Below are positions 23,325 to 35,819 of a stretch of DNA of 64,000 bases, in pieces. A model generated the notes under the pieces. The model made no database searches, was not told the origin of the DNA, and was given only the letters and a program-made list of their open reading frames with translations. A program made the translations under genes and the position numbers. The first letter of the stretch is position 1. Every line of letters begins with the position of its first letter. Source of the DNA: Heliocidaris tuberculata (lineage: Eukaryota > Echinodermata > Echinoidea > Camarodonta > Echinometridae); contig CM046838.1 of NCBI GenBank assembly GCA_025618425.1, positions 7,401,655 through 7,465,654 on the forward strand, in the 5' to 3' direction.

Positions 23325-23660
23325 GGTCCCCCTATCTTTCTCTCAAAATTTTCTAAAACGTCAAAGTTTTTGCGCTTCGCGCGGGAAGGGGGAAGGGGGA
23401 AACTCCCCCCCCCCCTGCACCCACCCCTGTTACATACAATGCAGTATTGTGTCAAAATAATTGAAAAACAGTCATGGCGTGGGAACTATAACTTTCCGCC
23501 TTAAAAATGTTTGCTACGAGCCTTTATCTTTCTCTCAAATTTGCTAAAAAGTCAGAGCTTTGGCGGAGGAAGGGGAAACTCCCCCTCCTTGCACTCACCC
23601 CTGTTACATACAGTTCAGTATTACGTCCAAATAAAAGCAGTACGGGCGTCGAACTATAAA
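23325..23660. repeat. Two direct ~180-bp repeats
   Basis: CCTATCTTTCTCTCAAAATT, then a GGAAGGGGGAAACTCCCCC block, CACCCCTGTTACATACA and CAGTATTRYGTC, occur at 23330-23460 and again at 23522-23630. The GGGGGAAACTCCCCC segment is a palindrome. It resembles the end of a GC-rich MITE but terminal repeats were not resolved. Confidence 0.5.
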
Positions 23661-24428
23661 ACAATGATATCCTGGCTAAGTGGTTGTGATGTAGCCTGCA
23701 ACAGATTTTGTGAAATGGCAGATGTTATGCACATGGACATGATTCATAATCAAAAGCGAAAACGAGATTTTAGCCAACATTAAGAGAAGCTGGAAAGCGA
23801 ACGAAGGATATATCTTCATATCTTTTGTATGATGAAGAAAAAATTTTGACGTATAAATTCACCAAGTTTCATCTCCAGATTCCATGACCCGCAGTGTGAA
23901 ATTTGAGGTTAAATAAAAGCGCATGTCAAGATTGGTTGTGCAGTTATTTGATAAGTCATTATTTGATAAGTCATTATCAACAAGTCTTACCAAGTAGTTA
24001 CAGAGATACACTAATTTGAAAATTGTGAAGAGTGTCCATTTTTGGATAACGCGCCTGCGGAATGCATGCCGTAGCGCAAATCCCGTGTAGCCGATGGGGC
24101 TGAGACTTGAAATTACAGCTTTAAAAGCTTTGATTACCACATACACGAATTTCTGGTCAATTGGAGGGGTAGGGTTAAACCCAGTGAGTGATCTTACACA
24201 AAATGACCCCTCAACACTATTTAATTTTTTTTTCACATTATGTCTCACACGGAAATGACATAAAATGTTTCTCATCATGATAGAGGACAATTGAAATTCA
24301 TGTAAACAACTATTGTACCGGTGTTGTTTACCCCTTATCAAAAGCTTAATTGTAATAAACCTGTATCTAATATTTTTGCAATGCTGTTCTAGTTCAGATG
24401 ATTTATTAAGTGTACTTTTTCAATTAAG

Positions 24429-24734
24429 TCACGAGTGCATCCGCTTACGCAAGTGGGGATCAACCCAGCCTGACTGTTTATTGGAGTGTTCCGTCTCAGT
24501 GCAACGTGGATTACTACAGGTTATCATACCAACTCATCTCACGCAAGGCCTGTCCGGATGATCCTGTCATAGATGCTCCTGTCCACGAACTCAACGTCAC
24601 CTCATTCACACAGTACGTCTCCCAAAGGATTTTATACTTGGAATACTACGCAACCTATGATATTTCCATCATAGCTGTGATCAGGGGAGCAGAAAGCTTA
24701 CCTAAGACAGTGAGAGGAAATACAGCTCAAGGAG
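24429..24734 (+). CDS. Exon 1 in window: FN3 domain 1
   Basis: An AG at 24427-24428 precedes and GTATGT follows. The 102-residue product contains [22 protein letters not shown], the B-C strand pattern of an FN3 domain, with an NVTS sequon and [12 protein letters not shown] as the F strand. The A strand with its usual proline is missing, so at least one more exon must lie upstream. Entry phase 1, exit phase 1. Confidence 0.75.
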
Positions 24735-27700
24735 GTATGTAATAAGATTCAAGAATTTTGATATCAAACACATTCATTATAGAATTAAAATCCCTTTCAA
24801 AGTTACAAACTGGTTTCCTAGACATCATTTGATGTCCTGATATTCATGATTTTTTTTTAAGGCTTGCGTGAATAATAACTACTCGTTTGCAAGTGTATTA
24901 TTAGCGTTGAAAACCTAATGTGTGATGTATTTGTTGATAAGTATAATTTCAAACACACAAAGATATATAACTGTGAGAAATGAAAATGAGAGAATAATGG
25001 TTGTGTAGCTTAAATCATAGTTCCCCAGAGCTGTCCTTCCTTTTTTTTTTTTTTCTTTTGTTGAAATTTTTGCAAAGGTTGAAAAAATGTCTCCGCCGGG
25101 AATCGAACCCGCGTCGTTGACTTAGAATGCCAATACCTTAACCAATATATATATCACCCTGTGAATGCAATTACTATAATTAATATGCAATTACCTTTTC
25201 TTATACAAATTTTGTCATCGATGGACGATCGAGTCAGTTTTACTATTACCAGGACAAATGGCTGGAATAACGTACATGCTCAAATCATTATAGCTCTTTT
25301 GCAGTATGAACATTTTCCTCATAATTTATATCCAACATCACCTTTTTTGGTCGGTTACATTGTAACTGGTAAGGCGCTATATAAGAAGCAGCTATTATTA
25401 TTATTTTTATTTTTTCACAGCACCGTCTCCACTTCGGTCAGTGTCATATACTTCTACTGTCGACTCCTTGCACTTTTTTTGGGAGAAACCCTCCTGTGAA
25501 AACCTGCATGGTGTTTTGTCTGCCTACGAGTACAACCTCTATAACATATTTGCTCAGGAGACAACTGTCCAGTCTACGTCCACAGAAAGTACCAATGTGC
25601 AAATTCGCAATCTTGTCGCTTGCACAGAATATAATTTCAAAGCAAGGGTAGTTTCTACTTCCAAAAGAAGAAGTGCCTGGCTTAACGAAACAGCATTCAC
25701 GAATATATCAGGTTCGTGAAATTTGATATACCGTATACGCAAGCACATGCGTTATCAAAATAAAATTTGTTCAGTGTACATTGTATCTATGCGATTAAAG
25801 AGTATAGGTTTGAAATGGATAGTTTGAGAAATCGTACATTTTAACTTCAAATGGCTGTGTCCTATAACCATTGATCCAGGACTTTTGAAAAACATAGAAA
25901 CCGTGTAGACATTTAATACCTATCGTTTAGTAAAATTTAGAATATCGACATGAATTCCGAAAGCTAACCCAGACCCGCAAATCATGAATTCATCACTTTT
26001 TAAAGCTATGTGCAAGGTAAATATAATTCTGTTAGAGCAATTCTTGTCGGATCGTGTCAGGAAAAGTTCCTAATTGAAAACTTAAAGTCAGTGGCGTCTC
26101 TGGACGTAGGCTTCAGGGAAGCGAAACATCCTAGCCAATGGTGATCCTGAAAAAATCCCTTTCCAGGCCTTCCTCATGAGAGGAAGGAGGGGTAGAGACA
26201 TCAGGTGTGTTTTTTTTTTATTTACTTTCTTAAATTCGCTCTGTTGGCTTGATACGTGCCCCAATATTACCTTTTTGACAGTTAGCTTCAAAGCGTCTAT
26301 TAAAAATATTTTTTTGCGAGCGAGAAAATTTTTGAAAAATTATCTTTAATTCATGAGGTTTTAAGAGCTCACTTTAAAATCATTGTTTAATAATGATTGA
26401 TTTTTTTTTTTTGCAAATTAGTTTGTTTTTTCATGGTTGAAAATCTGTCGGGGGGGGGGGGGGTGGGGCAAATTGATTGCCTCCTTGCCCCCACCCCCTC
26501 CTCCTTCAAATACGCTAGTGCTTAAATTAGTGACCTCCAAATTCCTTCCTATTCATAAACTTAACAGCTCCTGGTGTGCCACGCATTACACAACTTGCCC
26601 AGTATCAGGATGAGATTGGCACTACCGGTCTCACAGTGTCATGGCAACCTTCTATCTCGCCTCCATGCCAACCTTCACACTACGAGATCCAGTACTATAT
26701 TCGTCAAGGTGACATGTGTGAGAATATCCCGATTAATCCCAGAATGAAGTTAGCAGGGGTCGTCAATGCTTCAACTACTGCCTTTCATATTGCGGAGCTA
26801 CGTCCCAATTCCCATTACATGGTTCTTGTGAGAGGCAATACTACCAGTGGATATGGTGATTCGGATTCCCGAGCAGCTACAACAGGATATTCTTGTTAGT
26901 ATTACCTAAATTTATTTAATAACGACAATATTCTTAGGCCAATTTTTATTAGTTTTAACGCATTGAGTATCAAAATCTAAATATACTTTGAATAAGACTT
27001 AGCAGCAAATGATTGGCGAATATGATATGATATACACTAGTCTGGAAGGTCATAACTCACTTAATCATAAAAGGAGGAATTAGAGGAGAATATAGCAGAG
27101 GGGGTAATGGTGACGAAAGTTACGTTTACACGATGGGAGCTAAACTTTAAGTTTCGCTTGTAGTTTCAAAACTTTAAGTTAACTCGTAGTTATCTTGTAA
27201 TTTCAGCCCGCATGAACGGATTCGTGGTTTCGAAACTTTAAACTTTAGTTTACTTGTAGTTCTAGAACCACAAGCTAGCTTGTGGTTAAAGGGAAATCCA
27301 ACCTTAATAGCAAGTTGCTTTGAAAGAAAGAGGAAAAATCAGAGAAGCAGATTGGTGAAAGTTTGAACGAAATCAAACAAGCAATAAGAAAGTTATGAAT
27401 TTTTGAAAGTTGTAATCACTATGCATTTGGAATTTCAAATTGGCCAAATAGGTAATGTCACTGATGTAGCTGTGGACAACTCCCCCCATTCGCTCTAACA
27501 CACAATGTCACTTTTTTTCAAAATGCATCACTCAGTAGGATCTTTTCGTTCATGAGGACCTATAACAATATGCTATCTCCAATATATTTTGAGTACTGCC
27601 CCGAGGGTAAAAGCGCCTCGAAGAAAAGCGCAAATTAATGATATTTTTTGTGTACGACAAATGGGAGAGTTGTCCACAAAAATGTCACAATTGACTCACC

Positions 27701-30700
27701 AAATTGCCAATCTGAGATTCACATAGATCTAGTGATCTCATTTTTCAAACATCCATAACTTTCTTAGTCCTTGTCCGATTTCTTTCAAACTTTCACCATC
27801 CTGTTTTCTTATTTTTCTGCTTTCACACAAATAATTTTATTACCAAGGTTGGATTGCCCTTTAAAGTCGAAACCACGAGCAGGCAGTGGGTGGTCCTCCG
27901 TCGGAGTTTCGCACCATGTGAACGGAATAAACTTTACGTTTCGCAGGCTTGTAGTTTAGGATGACCTTGCTGTTCATGTTAAATTTCCAGGTCATACGTA
28001 CTCTTCGCACACATTATGAACACAGGATCTGTATGTGTACTACACACAATCGGTAGTATTTACTTCCTGGGTCAGCCACGACGATCGCTCTGCTTGTACT
28101 TACAGCTCTTTGTTTCAGGCTCGTATGAACCCTCGTTGCGGTTAGGGAGTCGTGGTTTCGTTAACTTAAAGTTTCGAAACCACGAGTCCCGTATGAACGT
28201 AGCTATTGACGAGGAATTTTATGAACGTACTCAATATGGAGATGGCTAAATGTTTAAAAACAATATGTAGATGAGGAAAACTTGGAGACTAGGGAAAAAT
28301 GGATGGTAATAATGAGTTCTTTCACTGTTTTTTTTTTTCTTCAAGATCCTACTGGACCACCAACTAACATTAGGTCCATCTCCACAAAGAAACGCAGTAT
28401 CATCTTCAGTTGGGAGAAGCCAGAATGTGGATATCGAAATGGACCCATTACAAACTACGAGGTTATGCTCGCTAATTCAAAAGGTATTGATGTAATTGTC
28501 TACTTTTAAGTTTGGAGAAGAAATTCGAAAGATGTCATTTATCGAGTGTTAAACAAGAGGAAAGAAATCCGAGGAATTACTTGTGCTGGTTCATGTTAAA
28601 AGAAAAACAGTCATTGATGACCATTCGGGAGCGTCACTAGAATATTTCAATAGGGGAAAGGATAAAACCAAATTTGCTGACGGGTAAGGCAAAGATTTTC
28701 TAACCCCCCCCCCCCCCCCCACCCAAGTCCTCGGTTGATTTTTCTTTTCTTTTTTTTTTTCAAATTTCTCGACAAGGGTGACAAAATGTAAACTTTCAGA
28801 TTTGACGACTGGGTTTCAAACTCCATAACAACCCCTATCCACAAGATGAAACATAACAAAGCATAATGAAATAAATAAAATAAATGAAATATAAGTATTC
28901 TGTTAAAAAAAATTAAATTCAACAGAACAAAATGAATTTAATTTAAATTTCATAATCATTATATTAAATCTTATATGTATACTGCTGATGAAAAGAAAGC
29001 TTTTTAGTTTGATGAGATATTAAAAATAATTCAGAAAATTACTAATTCTAATGTGTACACAAACTGTTGCAAAATCATACAAATTGCGCTTCCAAAAGTC
29101 ACTTGTATTATACTATATGAAAATTATAAAAACTGCCAGTTATTTCATATTTTACTTTCATCCGTTCAAGTATCTATTTAGCAAAGTGCATAACTCTATC
29201 ATCATTCATGCTATTTTCCATTTTCATTTACCTGTTAAACGTGCTGTACTTAATTTTTATTGGGGTTGTTTGTTTTATTTTCCGTCATATAAAAAGAATA
29301 TACAATCACATAAATATAAAGCAAATAACAAAATTCATATACATATACAACACAAGCCAAACTGTTCGATAGCATAGCATTGAATTTAACAGCACAATAA
29401 AGAACGATTGAAGAATGAAAAATACACTGTAAACAAGGAAAGGCAAGAAAGAGACGGCTGAATAGCCCATTTTCAGCTACACTTACATGCAACTGGTCTT
29501 CCATGGGGACCAGATAATGAAAGAAAAAGAGAAAGAAAAAGTGAAAGAGAAAGAGAAAAAAAAAAAAGAGATGAAGAAAGAAATTATGAATACTATATTT
29601 AAAATATTTAAAACAAAACAACAAAAATAAAAACAAAAACAAAAACAAAATAAAACAGAAACAAAAATTAAGGTCTCATTTGCGAAAGTGCTCGTTTAAA
29701 TGAAAGCAGAGATGTGCAATTTTTGATACATTGGGGAATGCTGTTAAATAACTGAGCACCCCTGTAGAAAAAGGTGCGTTTGCAGTTGTTTGTTCGGGGT
29801 TTCGGAAGGGATAGATTCTTGCCACGTAGATGATAAGGTCTTGAGGCGTAAAAATGTTTTTAGTTAAATAATTTGGTGTTAGTCTATTAAGGATTTTAAA
29901 CATCATAACTCTAATGTTAAATTTTTGCCGAGACTTCAGAGTCTCCCACTGCTGTATTTTATGCATTACAGTAACAGAAAAATGTGATTGTGGTTTTATA
30001 TTTAGAATACTTCTTCCTGCTCTATTTTGCAGCTTTTGTAATTGATTCATATATTTGTCGTAGGAAGACTGCCATATTATATCCGCATAATCTAAATTGG
30101 GTAGGATGACACTTTGGTATATAATTTTCAAGTTTCTTCTGTTAATGTATTTTCTTAGACGACGGAGAAATGAAACCATGCAACCAAATTTTTCACAAAG
30201 ATGATTAATATGAACATCCCACTTCATTTCTTCATCAATGTACACACCCAAGTACTTTAGAGATTTCACATGATTGATTACAAGACCTTTGATACTTACA
30301 TCAAGCCTACTATGTTTTTTGAGCATGTGTCTGTTTCCAATAAGCATGCACATGGTTTTTTCATAATTAACCTTAAGTCTATTACAGTTCATATATCTGT
30401 CTAGATTGACCAACTCCCTATTTAGCGTTGCTTGAACTATAAGTGGGTTTTTATGAGAAAAGTAAACCACAGTGTCATCTGCGTATAGATGAATATTGCA
30501 TGAATGAAATACAGAGGGCAAATCATTGATAAAGATTATGAAAAGCAGTGGACCTAAAATAGATCCTTGGGGTACCCCCAACCCAATAGATAGTTCCTCA
30601 GAAATGCAGTTGCCTATACAAGTTACAATTTTCCTATCTGAAAGGTAATTTTGAAACCACTGAAGTGACGTTCCGCTGATCCCAATTCTTGTCAGTTTCT

Positions 30701-33700
30701 CATGAAGACATTTAACATTCACCAAATCAAAGGCCTTTTGTAGATCTACAAAGATTGCACCAATATACTTTCCCTCATCAAGAGCCTTTAACCATTCATC
30801 CTTGACTTTGATCAATGCTGTAGAAGTAGAGTGTTTTTGACGAAATCCTGATTGCTCTACTGGAAGAATATTGTTTCTATTCAAATGCTGCACAAGCTGC
30901 TTTTGGATCACCCTTTCCAGTATCTTCGATAAACAAGAAAGAATAGAAATGGGTCTATAGTTATTTGGGATTGATCTATCACCCTTTTAATGTAATGGAA
31001 CTATTTTAGCAATTTTCCATTTCTTAGGAACAACACCTTGGACAATGGATTTGTTAATCAGAGAGCTTACTGGTCGAATGATTTCATTTATGGTCATTTT
31101 TAGAATATGTACGACTATTCCATCCAAACCTATTGATTTCTTATTCTTTAGTTGTTGTATTTCTTTCAAAATATCACTCTCACTTACAGTACAAAGTTGC
31201 AACGGATGTTCCACGACGGTATCATACTGTCATTTACATCAGAAGCTAGAGTATCAATTATTGCAGAATCTGAAACTAGCCTGGTGGCAATATTTGCAAA
31301 ATGATGATTAAAGTGGTTAGCCATGCTCTGGCACTGACTAGGTGGAGGCCGAGAAGATGAAGTTTTCTTGGGTATTAATGTAGATAACATTTTCCATGAA
31401 TTACTTGAGTTCTGATCCTTAGTTAAATGTTCGGTATAATAATTACGTTTTGCTTTCTTAATTAAAGATGTCACTTTGTTTTTTGATTCCTGGTCTTTAT
31501 AGCTTTAGATTTTGCCAAGTTTCTTATCTTCATAGCTTCAAAAATGGTTTCATTTAACCATGGTTATTGAATATTTCGAACCCTATTGGTTTTAAGGGGC
31601 ATATATTTGTTAACAACACGAGAAAATAGTTTTTCAAATTTGGCAGTGGCTTTATCAATATCGTTCTCCTCTTCGACCTCCACCCAGTTTTGCAGCGAGA
31701 GATCAGATTTGAACATATCAATATCTACACCTCTAGATTTCCTATACGTTATATACTTGACACCAGATTGAGTCTGATGGGCTTTCCAAATTAGATAGTT
31801 CATCGAATGGTCGCTAACTCCATTATGTATTACACCAGAAGACTTGATCATTTCGATATTGTTTGTTAACATGTGATCAATAAGAGAGGCAGATTCACTA
31901 GTAATTCGCGTACATTCAGTGGTATTAACAAAATGTAAAGAGTATATATTGTTAATCTGTTTATACCGTTTCGTAATATAATCGTCTACCTCCTTTTGAA
32001 TGTCAAGATTATATCACCCATGACAATAAGATGACAGTCAAGACTTTCCGTAAATTCCAAAAAGTTTTCAGAATGATCTAAAAGATTAGACTTCGAGTTC
32101 GGTGGCCGATACCAATTAAGAAGCATTATTGGTTTTGTCTTTTTGATACGAATGAGAATAGCTATAGCTTCAAGGTCAGACATAGGAGAGTCCTCAAAAA
32201 TATCAAATTCTACGCTTTCATGTATGTAAAATGAAACACCACCACCAGACCTGTTGCGATCTTTACGAACAATATTATAATGAGGAACTTCTATTTCACT
32301 ATCATAAATTGATTTATCAAGTCTTGTTTCGTTGAGAGCAAAAACATGTATATCATTACAACACAAAATTGTTCGTATTTCATCAATATGTTTGTAAAGA
32401 CTCACAACATTCAACTGAGCAAATTCCAAACCTTTACCTGAGAAATTTTGATAAATCATATTGCAATTTGGAGAATTTTGACTATTAGTATGCCCTGGAG
32501 GATTATTGTTGAAAAGACCGCCATCATTAATATCTGATTCAAAGAATGGTAGTTGTTGCATAATACACCTTGGGCACTCCCAACCAATAAACTGATGGGA
32601 TACATCATTGTATACATTTAGTGGTATACTAGCACAAGATATATGAACCCACTTATCACACGACGTACACAAAAGACCTTTATGATTTGTTTTAACAGCT
32701 TGTTTGCATAAGACACAAGGATATTGCACAACCATAGTGTATCGAGACCAAAATTAATTGGGGGGGAAATAAACCTAAATCGGAGAAATGTCACTATAAA
32801 AAGATCGGTAAAGACATCTCAATGGGTTTGTGAAGTGATGTACTGTTATAATGCTATTTTATTTCTTTATATTGATTACTTTCGTACGTCCACTCTAATA
32901 GTCGTATACATGTATACATATTAACAATATTTACAGGCTGGAAAAACTGTTGTCAATGATATAAAAGAGTGCTTAGTTGGTCGATTAGTTCATGATAGCT
33001 ACTTTATATACCCCCACAAGATAACATGCATTTGTAACCTTACATACAATGTAAGTACACGATGTTAAATAAGTCATACTATGAATAAGGGCATTAACTG
33101 CGCATTGATGACCAAAAAATTAGGTCAGCAGAGGTATACAAAATATCCTGGTAAATAGGAGAATTAACATTTACAAAAGGAAGATTAGAACATTGTGCAA
33201 TGAGAGGTTTAAAAATACTGTTCGTCAGTTGAACTTAATAAAAGTGTAAATGCTTTACCAGCTAAATCATTGACAAAGTTACAAAATCAGATTAAGATTC
33301 CATCAAGTAGGTTTGGAAGAGACCTGACATTGTGATCTGATGACAATGTAATACCAGACTAGTTCAAAAGAATAGAACACAAGTCTCATTTAAGTTCTTT
33401 TCATGTTTTGTTTAGAGTCCTCAACTTTTTAAGGTCAGCTTTCGACACAATGGTTACACGTTTGTGCGCACATAAATTCGGCAATCTTGTGTCCAAGTGT
33501 TTTTCACTATTTGTTTATGTTGTGATTTGATTTCCCAGAAAAGGTCACCTCTCAGTTTTGTGAGACTCTCTTGGATGAAAACCTGGGGTCCTTGTTGTTC
33601 CCTCAACATCTTTCGGGAATGGTAGATGCGATCACGCACTGTGTAGTTTGTGAACTTGACAATGATCCCTCTCGTTTTTCCCTTCTTTGCTCCAAGCCTA

Positions 33701-35752
33701 TTTCACCATCAAGAAAAGGTTTAAGGATGGGGACAGAGTCGTCGTAGTGTCCCGGTTCTTAAATAGCGGCCCATATGCAGCCCGCCAAAAATTTGAAGTA
33801 AAAAAAGAAGAAGAAAAAAAAAAGGGGGGGGGGGACACTTGTTCAGTTTTTTTTTTATGGTACGGATACACCATAACTGACTACTGATATGAATAATAAG
33901 TCTCAAAATGTTTGCTTGTTTGCTCGGCTCGCTCACAAATAGCCAATCATGGGCCAAACTGAATGCAACTTAACTGCTACCAAGTATGTTTGAAAAGCAA
34001 TATTGATCACTATATCCCTCATTGAAAATTTCTTGCTCTTGGATTGGTCGAGAGCACTTCATGTGATTAATCATAATTCTACCAGAAAAAGAAATTACTC
34101 CGGGAGAAAAATAGGTTTGGTGACGTCAAACTTTTCAGAGTATGATAGTTTTTTTACTATCATGCCTCCGACTGCCCCTTGCTCCCTAGAATCATTTCTC
34201 TTGACGCGTACGGCGAGCAGCCAGTAGTCTCCCTCGACTAACTCCCGCGATGGGACGGTGCGGGCACCAGTGAAAGTACGCCGAGCCCGAGAATTTTCAT
34301 GAATCCATATAAAGAAAAGTGAGGGGGGGGGGGGGACACTGAACAAAAAATAGCCGTCAATTTTGCAAAATATGCTTGAAGTAACACTAAGTCCAGTAAA
34401 TATTTGCAATTAATAATTCTGTCAATCTATCTTGTCAAAGATTCTTGACAATTTGCATGAAATTGTGTTCAATTTACTGTTTAAAAGTGACCTGTCCGGA
34501 CACAAGACGTGTTGGTTATGGAAATGTAATTGGATGTAGGTCAGTAAATCAGCTGTTTCTCATGCATGATATGCGCAATCGTACTGACTAAATGCGCGTC
34601 GTAACAATAACGCGCATGTCATCAGTCGAAATCAAAACATGGCGACCTATGCCTATGGCTCTAGCCCAGTGTCCGTCGAAAGGAAAAAAAAGATTTGATT
34701 TTAATTGACGAGGACCAAAAACAAACCAGGATTGGAAACAAATGAAGTAGCCTATATTCAGTTATCAGGTAAACTTTATCTACCGTGTTCGGTTATCAGG
34801 TAACATTTAATTTGAGTGTAAACTGTCATAATTACCCGGTATGTCGTTTGACCCTTTTTAACTGTTTGTTATTCGACGGTACTGTTTGTGTTACTTTTTA
34901 TTTAGTAACAAAGTTAGACCTAAATATAGATCTATTTACCGTTAGCCTACCAGACTCTAACGGTAGTAGTAATTAACATTAATCAATTAAGTTTTTTAAA
35001 TCTAAAGTTTTGATCTAACTGTGCCTGTGCAGTTCATTATAATACTAGCCATATACTTTTCACTTTCGGATTTTCACCGATTACGTTACGGTATAGGCCT
35101 AGATCTAGGCCTACCCTTTAACACTTTATGACAGGATTAAAATTAACTTGATGTTATAGACTACCTAGTCCTAAAAGTTAGAGGCCTATAAAAGAAAATT
35201 GATATACAGGGCCTTTATTCTGAAATCTACTTCGATCTACGGGGTCGGTCTCAGGCTCAGCGACTATCAATCGCGTCAATCTATTCTAAGTAAGTTAGTT
35301 AGCGTCCACTGTGTTTTACTCTAACCGTATAGAGTATAGATTTAACAACAACGCGAGATTTATACCATCTAACATTAATTTGTCATATCTAGATCAATGT
35401 TAATCCAAATATATTTAATTGTTGATGAGGGATATAAAACAAATATACAGGGCCTTTATTCGGAAATCTAGTGCGGTCTATGGGGTCGGTCTCAGCGACT
35501 ACAGTCAATCGTCTATTTCTCTCGGGGCTCTCGCCCCTCGAGGAAATAGACGACTGTAGTCACTTCGACCGACCCCATAGACCGCACTAGATTTCCTCGG
35601 GCCCTGTATATTTGTATACTACTTTAACCAAGTGTAGGAATTGATGGTAATGTATTAAGCGGAATGGGAGGCGTATTTTGAAAATGCACCGCCACCCCTA
35701 AATGCGTCATTGGTATGTAACACACACAGACACACACACCCACACGCGCACC

Positions 35753-35819
<67 letters not shown>

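Larger units (their letters stand above)
29230..33710 (-). mobile_element. LINE-B: near-complete PHD-containing CR1/L2-type LINE
   Basis: The minus strand carries an ORF1 remnant (33454-33700), ORF2 with PHD finger, endonuclease and reverse transcriptase (32735-29676), and a T-rich 3' UTR ending in an AATAAAA-type tail near 29235. The intervening 32760-33440 shows no coding content and may be a spacer or insertion. The ORF1 piece includes [16 protein letters not shown] and [11 protein letters not shown], like the RNA-binding C-terminal part of LINE ORF1 proteins. Confidence 0.8.

Noticed and set aside
23859..24341. 160-codon minus-strand frame before exon 1
   Set aside because: No recognisable domain, includes a short duplicated DLSNNDLSNN stretch, and has no splice or promoter support.
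29250..29648. 132-codon Phe-rich minus-strand frame
   Set aside because: Lies in the T-rich 3' UTR of LINE-B; low complexity.
34095..34409. 104-codon minus-strand frame
   Set aside because: Contains a G-run-derived segment and no domain; no supporting splice sites.
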